Below, piece by piece: positions 9,100-19,729 of a stretch of 64,000 bases of DNA. Made by a program: the position numbers and the translations under genes. The first letter of the stretch is position 1. Each line of letters begins with the position of its first letter. Source of the DNA: Thermoflavifilum sp. (GTDB lineage Bacteria; Bacteroidota; Bacteroidia; Chitinophagales; Chitinophagaceae); the NCBI GenBank assembly GCA_023511875.1, contig JAIMAQ010000002.1:124001-188000 (forward strand). The letters are read 5' to 3'. The notes under the pieces were generated by a model. That model was not told the DNA's origin, did no database searches, and was given only the letters and a program-made list of their open reading frames with translations.

Positions 9100-10755
9100 A
9101 TGAAATCGCTTAGCACATATATCAAAGTCTCTACACTGGCTTTAGGTTTGTTTGCTTTTCAAGCCTGTACCGATCTCAGCCAGCATGTATATAGTGTAAC
9201 GCCTATCCAAAATTTTTATCAGACACCCGATCAAATAGCTGCTGGACTCGCTCCTGCATACCAGGCGTTAACAGCTATAGCAGGCAATCCCAGTAATGTG
9301 TTTAATCTGCAAGAAGTATCGAGCGATGAGATCATCGTGCCTACCCGAGGAGCCGACTGGTATGATAATGCACAGTGGCAGCAACTTTGGTTGCATACCT
9401 GGCCTACAGGACATAATGTGGTGAATGGTGCATGGGGCGATATCTATAATGGAATTGGGAAAATTAACTTCATCCTGAGCGTCGTCAATAGTCTTCCCAA
9501 TAAGCCCGCTACTATTGGCGAAATCAATGCAGAGTTGAAAGTGTTGAGGGCCTATTTTTATTATTTAGCCATGGATTTGTTTGGCAATGTGCCATTGGTG
9601 ACCGACTTCAATACCAATCCCAATACCGTCACTAATAGTGCTAGAAAGGATATATTTAACTTTATAGAATCGGAAATCAAAAACAATATTGATTCGTTGC
9701 CTACCAATGTGGATGCTAGCACATACGGCCGAGTTACTAAGTGGATGGCATTTGCCTTGCTGGCAAAAATTTATTTGAATGCTCAAGTATACACGGGTAC
9801 GCCTCGATGGGCTGATTGCATTGCGGCTTGTGATTCGGTTATCAATTCTGGTAAATATAGCTTGTTGCCCAATTATTTCGACAACTTCGCCGTAAACAAT
9901 AGTACTCTGGTAGGATCGGGCAACGAAAATATCTTCGTAGTACCTTTCGACAAAACCAATATAGGTGGCGACAATATGGAAATGGCTACCTTGCATTATC
10001 AAAGTGATAAAACTTTTGGCCTCAGCGGTAGCCCGTGGAATGGTTTTTCTAGTACCGCCGATTATTATGCACAATTTGATACTTCTTCCACTTATACTAC
10101 TCAAGGAGGGGAAGTGCTTCGTACCTATAAAGATCAACGAACCGGTCAATTCCTCATTGGCCAGCAATATGCCATACCATACAATTACCCCCCCAGTACT
10201 TATGTAGATAGTGCAGATCCCTCTCTGGCATTAAAAGATGCCCAAACCGGATTGCCGCTTAAGTTTTCTCCTTATGTGTTGCAGCTATCTAATCCAGCAG
10301 ATAGCTTCCGACTGGCAGGGTTGAGAAATATCAAATATTTCCCAGAAGCGGGTACGGCTGGAAGCCAAAGCAATGATGTAGTGCTCTTTCGCTATGCAGA
10401 TATTTTGTTGATGAAAGCCGAGTGTGAAGTTCGTTTAAATACAAATCTAATCGATGCTTTAAACCTGATCAACCAAATTCGCGAGCGTGCATATGGAAAT
10501 AATTCTCACGACTGGACAATGGTTGATCTTAATCTACCCAATATCTTGGCTGAACGGGCACGTGAACTGGCTTGGGAAGGCTATCGCCGCCAAGACTTGA
10601 TTCGTTTTGAAGTGGCTTCAGGTACTCCTTATTTCAGCGGCGCACGCACGCCAGGAAAGGCAGCAGATCCATCTGATCATCACCTCTATATTTATCCTAT
10701 TCCTGCCCAACAAATTACTGCTAACCCCAATCTCAAACAAAACCCGGGGTATTAA
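9100..10755 (+). CDS. SusD/RagB-type nutrient-binding outer membrane lipoprotein
   Basis: About 551 residues from the ATG at 9100. The open frame extends to 9037, overlapping susC, but only the internal start gives a clean lipoprotein signal (LALGLFAFQAC, lipidated Cys at residue 23). Family marks are the helical TPR-like core with an LRAYFYYLAMDLFG segment, the VLFRYADILLMKAE segment, and the C-terminal RARELAWEGYRRQDLIRF segment, ending with YIYPIPAQQITANPNLKQNPGY-type tail. It sits as a lid on the SusC barrel and captures ligand. It is the last gene before a strong inverted repeat that separates it from the FG-GAP genes. Confidence 0.96.
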   Translation: MKSLSTYIKVSTLALGLFAFQACTDLSQHVYSVTPIQNFYQTPDQIAAGLAPAYQALTAIAGNPSNVFNLQEVSSDEIIVPTRGADWYDNAQWQQLWLHTWPTGHNVVNGAWGDIYNGIGKINFILSVVNSLPNKPATIGEINAELKVLRAYFYYLAMDLFGNVPLVTDFNTNPNTVTNSARKDIFNFIESEIKNNIDSLPTNVDASTYGRVTKWMAFALLAKIYLNAQVYTGTPRWADCIAACDSVINSGKYSLLPNYFDNFAVNNSTLVGSGNENIFVVPFDKTNIGGDNMEMATLHYQSDKTFGLSGSPWNGFSSTADYYAQFDTSSTYTTQGGEVLRTYKDQRTGQFLIGQQYAIPYNYPPSTYVDSADPSLALKDAQTGLPLKFSPYVLQLSNPADSFRLAGLRNIKYFPEAGTAGSQSNDVVLFRYADILLMKAECEVRLNTNLIDALNLINQIRERAYGNNSHDWTMVDLNLPNILAERARELAWEGYRRQDLIRFEVASGTPYFSGARTPGKAADPSDHHLYIYPIPAQQITANPNLKQNPGY

Positions 10756-10786
10756 CAATGGCATGAGTGGTTTTCGCTTATTTTAG

Positions 10787-10835
10787 CATCAGGCATCTTT
10801 GAAGGTCTATTTTGGATCTGAAAAGATGCCTGATG
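10787..10835 (+). terminator. hairpin between susD and the FG-GAP genes (attenuator or terminator)
   Basis: CATCAGGCATCTTT at 10787-10800 pairs perfectly over 14 bp with AAAGATGCCTGATG at 10822-10835; the loop is 21 nt. No T-run follows, so it is more likely a partial terminator, an mRNA-stability element or a processing site than a classical intrinsic terminator. It would lower expression of the downstream genes relative to susCD. Confidence 0.6.
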
Positions 10836-10843
10836 AATAATAT

Positions 10844-13800
10844 ATGTACTGTATACAGCATAATATCATGATTCGGGGTAAACAGCTTTCTTTCCGTGTG
10901 GTTCAGCATATACTCAAATGCGTGTGGAGTATATCCTTTTTTCTATGGCTATTGATGGGATGTCGCTCATCTTCCTCACACTATACCCCTCCTGCAGATC
11001 CTTTGTTTGTTCAGTTGTCGGCAAAGCAAACAGGTATTGATTTTGAAAACACCGTGACGCCTTCAGCAGCATTTAATGTATTTAACTATCGCAATTTTTA
11101 TAATGGAGGTGGAGTAGCTATTGGAGATGTAAACAACGATGGTTGGGCAGATATTTTTCTGGTAGCAAATGATGGCCAATGTAAATTATATTTAAATGAA
11201 AAACATTGGCATTTCAAAGATGTTACTCATGAGGCCGGGCTAGATCATATAAAAGGATGGTGTACAGGAGTAGCCATGGTAGATATCAATGGAGATGGCT
11301 TGTTAGATATTTACTTGTGCCATAGCGGAAACATACCAGGTGATGATCGCGCCAATCAATTATTTATCAATCAAGGTGTGGACCGCCAAGGTATTCCTCA
11401 TTTTAGAGATGAAGCTGCACAATACGGCCTACAAGATAAAGGTGGATTCACTACACACGCTTCATTTTTTGATTATGATGGAGACGGTGATCTAGATTGT
11501 TTTATTCTAGAAAATAGCTTCAGGCCAATCAGTAGTTTTGGCTATGATCGTTATCTATTGCGCAATCAGCGAGATCCATATGGTGGAGATAAATTAATGA
11601 GAAACGATCATGGACATTTTGTGGATGTCAGTGATTCGGCACATATTTATGGAAGCGTGATTGGTTTTGGGTTAGGTGTGAGCGTTGGAGATATTAATGG
11701 CGATATGTGGCCCGATATTTACATATCGAATGATTTCTTTGAACGCGATTATTTGTACTTGAATCAGGGTAACGGTAGTTTTGTTGATGTCATAGACACG
11801 GCTATGGGACACATTAGCCAATCTTCAATGGGCGCAGATATAGCCGATATCAATAACGATGGATGGCCGGATATCTATACAACCGATATGCTACCCGAAG
11901 ATGATTATCGCTTGAAAACTACTTCTTATTTCGATGATTATGATGTGAACCAGGAGCGATTAAATCACGATTTTCATCACCAGTATATGCGCAATATGCT
12001 CCAACTCAATAATGGAGATACCACATTTAGTGAAATTGGCCAACTCGCCGATGTATATGCTAGCGACTGGAGCTGGGGAGCACTCGCATTCGATATGAAT
12101 AATGATGGTTGGAAAGATATTTTTGTGTGTAATGGTATTTATAAGAATCTTACCGATCAAGATTTTATTGATTATTTCGCCAGCGATAAAAATAAAAGAC
12201 GTGTTGCAGAAAGCGGAAAGTTTGATTATCGAGAATTTCAAGATAAGCTTTCTTCTACCCCATTACCCAATTATGCCTTCATCAACCAACATAATCTTAG
12301 CTTTCGAAATGAAGCCTATCAACTGGGTTTGGGAATGCCAGGATTTAGTAATGGAGCAGCATACGGAGACCTTGACAACGATGGCGATCTCGACTTAGTG
12401 GTCAATAATGTGAATATGCCATGCTTCATTTATCGAAACATGACAAATGAAAAATATCATAAATCCTATATCCGTATTCAACTCAGGGGATTAGGGATGA
12501 ACACTTTTGGCATAGGTGCACAAGTTACTGTGTATGCAGGAGGTATGAAGCAAGTACAGCAAGAATTTCTTCAACGTGGTTTTGAATCGAGTATGGATCC
12601 TGTGTTGGTGTTTGGACTCGAACATGCTCAAAAAATTGACTCAATTGTCGTGATCTGGCCCGATCGTCAACACGAAATGCAAGTACTGAAAAATATACCC
12701 GTTGACCAAACGATTACATTATATCAAAAAGATGCTCATCAACAATTCGTGTATCACCCCCCTATTTATCATCCTTTATATGAAGAAGTTTCTTCTTCGA
12801 AAATAATAGGAGATATTACCCATCATGAAGATTTGAATTTTGTAGACTTTCGTAGAGAACGCCTCATGCCGGAGTTATTGTCGACCGAAGGACCAAAAAT
12901 TGCCAAAGCCGATATCAATGGCGATGGGCTTACCGATTTCTTTATTGGCGGAGCACGGGATGATGCAGGCAAGGTTTTCATACAACTTCCTGATGGCCGT
13001 TTCCAGCGGTTGAATGAACCAGCTCTCGATGCCGATAAGCATTTTGAAGATGTAGGTGCAACTTTTGCAGATGTGAATCACGATGGCTATCCAGACCTGA
13101 TTGTCGTTTCGGGTGGCAATGAAGATGAGGTGGGATCGCCTTGGCTTGCTCCGCGCCTGTACCTGAATAATGGTAAAGGAGTTTTCAAAAAATTAGCAGA
13201 TGCCTTTCCTCCCGATATATCAGTGAATGCTTCTTGTGTAAAAGTATGTGATATCAATGGTGATGGATATCCTGATTTATTTATTGGAGGCAGAGATGTA
13301 CCAGGTATATACGGAGCAGATCCCCGATCTTATTTATTACTAAATGATAGACACGGCCACTTTACCGATGTTACAGAACAATTAGCTCCTGGATTGAGTC
13401 ATATAGGAATGGTAACAGATGCTAGTTGGACTGATGTAGATGGTGATGGATTAGCAGACCTGGTTGTGGTAGGCGAATGGATGCCCATCACGATATTTAA
13501 AAATGAAGGAGGGAAACTAAAAAAATGGCTGGAAATACCTCATAGCCAAGGCTGGTGGCATTGCATTCAAGCAGCCGATGTAAATGGTGATGGTAAAATA
13601 GATTTTGTATTAGGCAATTTGGGATTAAACAGCCAATTTAAAGCAGATCCTAAACATCCTATACAACTCTATGTAAATGATTTCGATCAGAATGGTCAGA
13701 TTGAGTGCATACTTACTTATTACAAATCTGATAGTGTATCGTATCCACTATACCTGAAAGATGAGATGTATGCTCAGTTTCCGATGTTGAGAAAGAAATT

Positions 13801-14296
13801 TCCAAAATATGCCGACTATGCTGGTAAAACTATTCAGCAACTTTTTAGTGCAGATGAGTTGAAGAATGCCCTGGTTAAAAAAGCTGAATACATGCAAACA
13901 GCTTTATTGATCAATGATGGGAACGGTAAATTTCATTTACAGGCTCTCCCGATTAGGGCACAATTTTCTCCAGTCTTTGCCATATTGGTAGAAGATCTCG
14001 ATGGCGACGGTCATCCAGATATTTTCCTCGGGGGTAATTTTTATGGAGTAAAGCCACAAATTGGAAGATATGACGCCAGTTATGGGTGTTTCTTAAAAGG
14101 AGATGGTAAAGGGCATTATACTTATCTCACGCCAGAACAATCGGGATTATTCGTAAGAGGTGAAGTGCGAGATATCATTTCATTCACAGGGAAGAATCAA
14201 ACAAAATATATCCTTATTTCCAGAAATAATGATCGGGCACTATTGTTTAAACAAACACAATTTGCATCTCGAAATTCCACCACATTATCGAAATAA
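10844..14296 (+). CDS. FG-GAP/VCBS and ASPIC/UnbV domain lipoprotein (first of tandem pair)
   Basis: About 1150 residues (an alternative ATG lies at 10868). A hydrophobic signal ends in LLMGC, a likely lipoprotein site. Many calcium-binding FG-GAP repeats are visible: DVNNDGWADIF, DINGDGLLDIY, DYDGDGDLDCF and others. They are arranged as two blocks, one before (~60-440) and one after (~655-1080) an ASPIC/UnbV domain (~550-625, with FGIGAQVTVYAGG and a VIWPD segment). This suggests two beta-propellers on the cell surface. Proteins of this type accompany SusCD loci, but their role is not established; ligand binding or cell-surface assembly is possible. It is paralogous to the next gene, whose start lies only 8 bp after this stop. 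Confidence 0.9.
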   Translation: MYCIQHNIMIRGKQLSFRVVQHILKCVWSISFFLWLLMGCRSSSSHYTPPADPLFVQLSAKQTGIDFENTVTPSAAFNVFNYRNFYNGGGVAIGDVNNDGWADIFLVANDGQCKLYLNEKHWHFKDVTHEAGLDHIKGWCTGVAMVDINGDGLLDIYLCHSGNIPGDDRANQLFINQGVDRQGIPHFRDEAAQYGLQDKGGFTTHASFFDYDGDGDLDCFILENSFRPISSFGYDRYLLRNQRDPYGGDKLMRNDHGHFVDVSDSAHIYGSVIGFGLGVSVGDINGDMWPDIYISNDFFERDYLYLNQGNGSFVDVIDTAMGHISQSSMGADIADINNDGWPDIYTTDMLPEDDYRLKTTSYFDDYDVNQERLNHDFHHQYMRNMLQLNNGDTTFSEIGQLADVYASDWSWGALAFDMNNDGWKDIFVCNGIYKNLTDQDFIDYFASDKNKRRVAESGKFDYREFQDKLSSTPLPNYAFINQHNLSFRNEAYQLGLGMPGFSNGAAYGDLDNDGDLDLVVNNVNMPCFIYRNMTNEKYHKSYIRIQLRGLGMNTFGIGAQVTVYAGGMKQVQQEFLQRGFESSMDPVLVFGLEHAQKIDSIVVIWPDRQHEMQVLKNIPVDQTITLYQKDAHQQFVYHPPIYHPLYEEVSSSKIIGDITHHEDLNFVDFRRERLMPELLSTEGPKIAKADINGDGLTDFFIGGARDDAGKVFIQLPDGRFQRLNEPALDADKHFEDVGATFADVNHDGYPDLIVVSGGNEDEVGSPWLAPRLYLNNGKGVFKKLADAFPPDISVNASCVKVCDINGDGYPDLFIGGRDVPGIYGADPRSYLLLNDRHGHFTDVTEQLAPGLSHIGMVTDASWTDVDGDGLADLVVVGEWMPITIFKNEGGKLKKWLEIPHSQGWWHCIQAADVNGDGKIDFVLGNLGLNSQFKADPKHPIQLYVNDFDQNGQIECILTYYKSDSVSYPLYLKDEMYAQFPMLRKKFPKYADYAGKTIQQLFSADELKNALVKKAEYMQTALLINDGNGKFHLQALPIRAQFSPVFAILVEDLDGDGHPDIFLGGNFYGVKPQIGRYDASYGCFLKGDGKGHYTYLTPEQSGLFVRGEVRDIISFTGKNQTKYILISRNNDRALLFKQTQFASRNSTTLSK

Positions 14297-14304
14297 AACG
14301 CATC

Positions 14305-17300
14305 ATGCTACACCACATGTCTATAAAATCTATTCATTATACTTGGTTAATCGTAATCGCTGTACTCGGGTCTGCTTGTCATCGTAAAAAACCTTTATTT
14401 ACTGCATTGGATTCGAAACAAACGGGTATAGACTTTGTCAACAGCGTACACGATAGTACAGATATGAATATATTAGATTATCTGTATTATTACAATGGAG
14501 GTGGCGTTGCTTTAGGCGATATTAACAATGATGGTTTGGTAGATATTCTCTTAACTTCCAATAAAAATGGCATTCGATTATATGAGAATGAAGGCCATCT
14601 TCATTTCAAAGATATTACTGCACAAGCGGGCTTAACAGACAATGCTAGTTGGACCACCGGTGCTGTTATGGCTGATGTAAATGGTGATGGCTGGTTGGAT
14701 ATTTACGTGTGTGTGGTAAGCGGTTATAAAGGCTTGCAAGGACATAATTTACTGTTTATCAATCAACATAATGGCACCTTTAAAGAAGAATCTGCTGCTT
14801 ATGGACTTGATTTTAGAGGCTTTTGCACACAAGCAAGCTTTTTTGATTACGACCATGATGGCGATCTCGACTTGTTTCTCGTATGTCATGCTGTACATGG
14901 TATTGGTACTTACGGAGATACATCGTTGAGAAAGCAATTTAGCACAGTAAGCGGTGGTCATCTTTTTCGAAATGATGGTAATCATTTTGTGGAAGTTACT
15001 CAGCAGGCAGGTATCATCGCTAGCCCAATGAGTTACGGATTGAGTGCAATTATTGGTGATTTCAATAACGATGGCTGGGATGATATTTATGAAGCAAATG
15101 ATTTTCAAGAAAATGATTATTATTATATCAATAACCATGATGGTACATTTACCCAAATAGATCAAATAGCATTTGGCCACGAGAGTAGGTCGAGTATGGG
15201 TACAGATGCGGCAGATATTAATCGAGATGGTTGGCTCGATATTGTTTCTCTCGATATGCTACCCGAAGATGAACGTATATTAAAATCTACTGCAAATGAT
15301 GATTCATATGATCTAGATCGTTATAAAACAAAACTTGGCTATACGGAGCAATATAGCCGTAACATGCTTCAATTAAATACCTATGGAGGATATCGCTTTA
15401 GTGAAATAGGACTAATGGCGGGTATTGCATCTACCGATTGGAGTTGGTCTCCACTATTGGCCGATTTCAATAACGATGGTATTCCAGATTTATTTATCTC
15501 TGCAGGAATATGGAGAAGAGCAAATGATCTAGACTATATTCGATATATCAGCAATGCACAAGTGGCTAAAGGCCTATCTAATACACGATTACTCGATAAA
15601 GAGGCCATCAATAAAATGCCTCAAGGTCCTATGCACAATTATATTTTTCAGGGAACAGGTCAACTGAAATTTATCGATCAATCTGCCTCATGGGGGATGC
15701 AAAAAGCTCAGTTTTCTAATGGTGCAGCTTATGCCGACTTAGACAATGATGGCGACCTCGATATCGTGGTGAATAATTTAAATAGCCCTGCTATTATTTA
15801 TCGGAATAATAGTCGTGAACAATATCATACTCATTATTTAAAAATTATGTGTAAAGGAAGCGACCAAAACAGTTTTGGAATAGGTGCAAAGGTGATTCTT
15901 AAATATCATGGTCATGAACAATATGAATATATACAACCTACACGTGGGTTTGAAAGCGCTACCGATCCTTCGCTGTTTTTTGGCCTCGGAAAAGATACCT
16001 TAATCGATACCTTGCAAGTGATTTGGCCAAGAGGTGAAGTACAATTACTCAAAAATGTAAAAGCTGATCAACTCCTTACTTTATATCAACAACAAGCTAA
16101 AGATACGGGCAACTGGTTATTGCCACAGATTCAACCTCAACATCAATGGTTTACCAATATTACCGATAGCTTGCCTACTGTACACTTTGTGCATAAAGGC
16201 GACATGAGTTTTGTGGATTTTGAACGACAGCCCTTTATTCCGCATATGATCTCAACTGAATCGCCTAAGATTGCTTTGGCTGATGTTAACGAAGATGGAC
16301 TCGAAGATTTCTATGTATGTGGCGGCAAATTTCAATCGGGCGCACTCTATATTCAACAGCCTAATGGCCAATTTGTGTTATCACCTCAGCCTGCATTTGA
16401 GGAAGATTCGATTTGTATGGATGCCGATGCTACATTTGTCGATGTCAATCACGATGGATATCCCGATTTATATGTAGTAAGCGGTGGTGGAGAGTTTTAT
16501 GACCACATGAAGCCTATGCTCGACAGAATTTATTTAAACGATGGTAAAGGACATTTTATTAAAGATACAGCAGCTTTACCAGCTATGTATGAAAACAAAT
16601 CTTGTGTGCGTGTAGCCGATTTTAACCAAGATGGTTACCCAGATCTTTTTGTGGGTGGGCGAGCCAATCCTCTTCATTATGGACATATTCCTCGATCATA
16701 TCTGTTGATCAATGATCAACATGGGCATTTCCGAGATGAAACTAATCAAATTGCTCCTGAGTTGAGCCATATAGGATTAGTGACCGATGCTGTGTGGACC
16801 GATTTTAATGGCGATGGAAAAATGGATCTTATTGTAGTTGGGGAATGGATGCCCATCAGCTTTTTTGAAAATGATGGGCATGGACATTTAAAAAATGTTA
16901 CTGCAAAGATGGGTTTTAGCCATACCAATGGTTGGTGGCGTTGTATTCGCGCTGCAGATATAGATGGTGATGGAAGAATGGATTATTTGATTGGCAATTA
17001 TGGCTTGAATACAAAGTTTCAACCCAATGAAAAACATCCGATCAAGCTTTTCATTGGCAATCTTGGCGGGCAAGGCGATGTAAGTATACTCACCTACGAA
17101 AAAAATGGGAAAGATTATCCTTTTGTGGGAAAAGATGTATTTGATCAACAATTTCCTGCATGGATGAAAAAGAAATTTCCTACTTATCATGATTTTGCGG
17201 GTAAAACCATCCAAGATATCTTCGGTTCATCTATACAAAAAGCCAGAGTTTGGCATGCATATACCCTCCAATCTGTATGGTTACATCAAGAAAAAAACCA

Positions 17301-17631
17301 TAGCTTTCGCATGATACCCCTGCCTGTAGAAGCACAAGTATCTCCTATTCAAGCATTTGATGTAGGCGATTTTAACCATGATGGTCATCTCGATGTGATT
17401 GCATGTGGAAATTTTTACGGCGTATTGCCACAAGAAGGTAGATATGATGCTAATGATGGTATTGTATTATGGGGAGACGGTAAAGGGAATTTTCAAGCCG
17501 CATGGCCCTGGCAAACAGGATTTTTGGTTAATGGTGAAGTAAGATCCCTGCAAACTATTCATAGACAACAAGATTCGTTGATCATGGTAGCTCGATACAA
17601 CAACAGTATTTTGTTTTTCAAAAATAAATAA
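14305..17631 (+). CDS. FG-GAP/VCBS and ASPIC/UnbV domain lipoprotein (second of tandem pair)
   Basis: 1108 residues with the same order as its upstream neighbour: lipoprotein signal (IVIAVLGSAC, from ATG 14305 or 14317), FG-GAP block, ASPIC domain around residues 525-595 (FGIGAKVILKYHG, then VIWPRGEVQLL), second FG-GAP block. The shared sequence landmarks (NGGGVA near the start, SDWSW or TDWSW, FSNGAAYADLDNDGDLD-type, STE-PKIA, NFYGV-PQ-GRYDA near the end) show an old tandem duplication. It is followed 11 bp later by the GH65 gene. Surface location is predicted from the lipobox; molecular function unknown. Confidence 0.9.
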   Translation: MLHHMSIKSIHYTWLIVIAVLGSACHRKKPLFTALDSKQTGIDFVNSVHDSTDMNILDYLYYYNGGGVALGDINNDGLVDILLTSNKNGIRLYENEGHLHFKDITAQAGLTDNASWTTGAVMADVNGDGWLDIYVCVVSGYKGLQGHNLLFINQHNGTFKEESAAYGLDFRGFCTQASFFDYDHDGDLDLFLVCHAVHGIGTYGDTSLRKQFSTVSGGHLFRNDGNHFVEVTQQAGIIASPMSYGLSAIIGDFNNDGWDDIYEANDFQENDYYYINNHDGTFTQIDQIAFGHESRSSMGTDAADINRDGWLDIVSLDMLPEDERILKSTANDDSYDLDRYKTKLGYTEQYSRNMLQLNTYGGYRFSEIGLMAGIASTDWSWSPLLADFNNDGIPDLFISAGIWRRANDLDYIRYISNAQVAKGLSNTRLLDKEAINKMPQGPMHNYIFQGTGQLKFIDQSASWGMQKAQFSNGAAYADLDNDGDLDIVVNNLNSPAIIYRNNSREQYHTHYLKIMCKGSDQNSFGIGAKVILKYHGHEQYEYIQPTRGFESATDPSLFFGLGKDTLIDTLQVIWPRGEVQLLKNVKADQLLTLYQQQAKDTGNWLLPQIQPQHQWFTNITDSLPTVHFVHKGDMSFVDFERQPFIPHMISTESPKIALADVNEDGLEDFYVCGGKFQSGALYIQQPNGQFVLSPQPAFEEDSICMDADATFVDVNHDGYPDLYVVSGGGEFYDHMKPMLDRIYLNDGKGHFIKDTAALPAMYENKSCVRVADFNQDGYPDLFVGGRANPLHYGHIPRSYLLINDQHGHFRDETNQIAPELSHIGLVTDAVWTDFNGDGKMDLIVVGEWMPISFFENDGHGHLKNVTAKMGFSHTNGWWRCIRAADIDGDGRMDYLIGNYGLNTKFQPNEKHPIKLFIGNLGGQGDVSILTYEKNGKDYPFVGKDVFDQQFPAWMKKKFPTYHDFAGKTIQDIFGSSIQKARVWHAYTLQSVWLHQEKNHSFRMIPLPVEAQVSPIQAFDVGDFNHDGHLDVIACGNFYGVLPQEGRYDANDGIVLWGDGKGNFQAAWPWQTGFLVNGEVRSLQTIHRQQDSLIMVARYNNSILFFKNK

Positions 17632-17642
17632 TCGAATAGCTC

Positions 17643-19715
17643 ATGCACACGTACACATGTTGTAAGCATAGATTGCTTTTCATACAAGGATTTTTTTTCT
17701 GTGCAATGATGTTGGGATGCATACCTGTATGGGCACAGTCAAACGATCATTCTACTTGGTTACTCGAAGTGCAACATCCCGATCCGAGCCATTATTATGG
17801 GATTACAGTGGCAAATGGACAAATAGGTATTATATCGGCACCGCAACCATTGCAAGTAAAAGAAATTGTGCTCAATGGTGCTTATGATGAATACGGGCGT
17901 GGGCGAGTAAGCAATTTATTGAAAACCTTCAGCTTTGCTAACGTTGAACTATCGATTAATGGACAACCAATAGATGTACAACATGTAAATCATTTCGAGC
18001 AATCGCTCGACATGTATCGTGCCGTGTTGAAATCGAGTTTTGATGTGGGCAATCGAGCACATATTACCTGTACCTGGCGAGCTTTACGGCAACTTCCCTA
18101 CAATGCCTTAATCACAGTAGAGGTGCAAGCCAGGGAATCTATCACCTTGTCTGCTGCAACGGTAATTGAAGCACCCGATATATTACGTGAAGTGCATCAA
18201 TACTATGAAGAAATTGATCGACCACATGCTCTACTGCATTTGTTGTTTTCCTCGGCTTTGAGTCCAACTGGTAAACTTAGTGTGGCTGCGGCTACAAGTT
18301 TTATTTTCGATGAACCTCGTGCTCAACAGCCACAGGTAATTCATGAAATGTGGGACGGCAATCGGCATCTTATGCGTTTCAATAAGACTTTGAAAGCTGG
18401 AGAATCATACAGCTTTGCCATTGCAGCAGCTACTATCAGCAGCGCTCAAAGTAATGATCCTACAAATGAAGCCGAGCGCCTCACCATATTTGAGGCATTG
18501 CAAACACCTTCTGCACTTATTGCACAGCACGAAGAGGACTGGAGAAAGCTTTGGCAAAGCGATATCCGCATTGAAGGCGATGATTCCACCCAACGTGATA
18601 TTCATAGCATGTTATACCACTTATATGCTTTTGCTCGTGCAGGCTCCGGGTTGAGTTTGTCGCCTATGGGGCTATCGGGGTTGGGATATAATGGGCACGT
18701 ATTCTGGGATGCCGACTTATGGATGTATCCTGTATTGTTGCAATTGCATCCTGAGATTGCACAATCATTAATCGAGTATCGTATCCATAGGTTGAATGCA
18801 GCTATGCAAAATGCTTATCAACATGGCTATAAAGGTGCTATGTATCCCTGGGAGTCGGCTGCCAGTGGTGCAGAGGAAACGCCTGTATGGGCGCTTTCAG
18901 GACCTTTTGAACATCATATTACGGCTTGCGTGGCTATTGCCGTTTGGCAATATTTCTGTGTAACACACGACACAGCATGGCTGCAACGAGAGGGTTATCC
19001 TGTGCTGAAAGCTACAGCCGATTTTTGGTTGTCGCGCGTCAGTAAAGCACCCGATGGATACCATATTCGGAATGTGGTGGCTGCCGATGAATGGGCTGAA
19101 AATGTAGACGATGATGCATTTACCAATGGAGCAGCCATCGTCAACCTGCAGGATGCAGTAAAAGCAGCACGTTTGCTGGGCTTGCCACCTAACCCTGCAT
19201 GGCAACATGTAGCCGATAGCATCGTCATCCTGCATTTCCCCGATGGGGTGATTAAAGAACATGCTACCTATCGAGGAGAGCAAATCAAGCAGGCCGACGT
19301 CAACCTGCTGGCCTATCCTCTGGGATTGGTTCGCAACCCCGAGCAAATCAAAAAAGACCTGATATATTATGAACCACGCATCGGGGCAGGTCCGGCTATG
19401 AGCTATGCTATATTGAGTTTGTTGTATGAACGATTGGGCGATCCTCAAGAGGCTTATGCTTTGTTTAAGCGCGGATATGTATCCAACGAATTACCGCCTT
19501 TCAACGTTTTAGCGGAAACTGCAGGAGGTACTAATCCTTATTTTGCTACAGGTGCTGGAGGTATTTTACAGGCTGTGTTAAATGGTTTTGGGGGATTGCA
19601 AATTACCGATCAAGGAATTGTACAATTGCCTACTCGATTGCCCCCGCAATGGAAATCATTGACAATTACGGGCGTGGGTATGGAGAAAAAAGATTTTTCT
19701 GTTCAAAATAAATGA
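17643..19715 (+). CDS. glycoside hydrolase family 65 enzyme, hydrolase type, exported
   Basis: 690 residues with a signal peptide ending near PVWAQS. The (alpha/alpha)6 catalytic barrel holds the ADEWAENVDDDAFTN segment, where E483 is the expected general acid. The KQADVNLLAYPL segment typical of GH65 follows, as does an LAETAGG segment with E625 placed where the hydrolase group (kojibiose hydrolase or glucosylgalactosyl-hydroxylysine glucosidase) has its base. Phosphorylases of the family lack this second Glu. A periplasmic alpha-glucoside hydrolase is therefore likely; kojibiose, trehalose or a related alpha-linked disaccharide are candidate substrates. It closes the SusCD operon and gives the best clue to the imported ligand. 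Confidence 0.85.
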   Translation: MHTYTCCKHRLLFIQGFFFCAMMLGCIPVWAQSNDHSTWLLEVQHPDPSHYYGITVANGQIGIISAPQPLQVKEIVLNGAYDEYGRGRVSNLLKTFSFANVELSINGQPIDVQHVNHFEQSLDMYRAVLKSSFDVGNRAHITCTWRALRQLPYNALITVEVQARESITLSAATVIEAPDILREVHQYYEEIDRPHALLHLLFSSALSPTGKLSVAAATSFIFDEPRAQQPQVIHEMWDGNRHLMRFNKTLKAGESYSFAIAAATISSAQSNDPTNEAERLTIFEALQTPSALIAQHEEDWRKLWQSDIRIEGDDSTQRDIHSMLYHLYAFARAGSGLSLSPMGLSGLGYNGHVFWDADLWMYPVLLQLHPEIAQSLIEYRIHRLNAAMQNAYQHGYKGAMYPWESAASGAEETPVWALSGPFEHHITACVAIAVWQYFCVTHDTAWLQREGYPVLKATADFWLSRVSKAPDGYHIRNVVAADEWAENVDDDAFTNGAAIVNLQDAVKAARLLGLPPNPAWQHVADSIVILHFPDGVIKEHATYRGEQIKQADVNLLAYPLGLVRNPEQIKKDLIYYEPRIGAGPAMSYAILSLLYERLGDPQEAYALFKRGYVSNELPPFNVLAETAGGTNPYFATGAGGILQAVLNGFGGLQITDQGIVQLPTRLPPQWKSLTITGVGMEKKDFSVQNK

Positions 19716-19729
19716 TGTAACTTTTCCAT

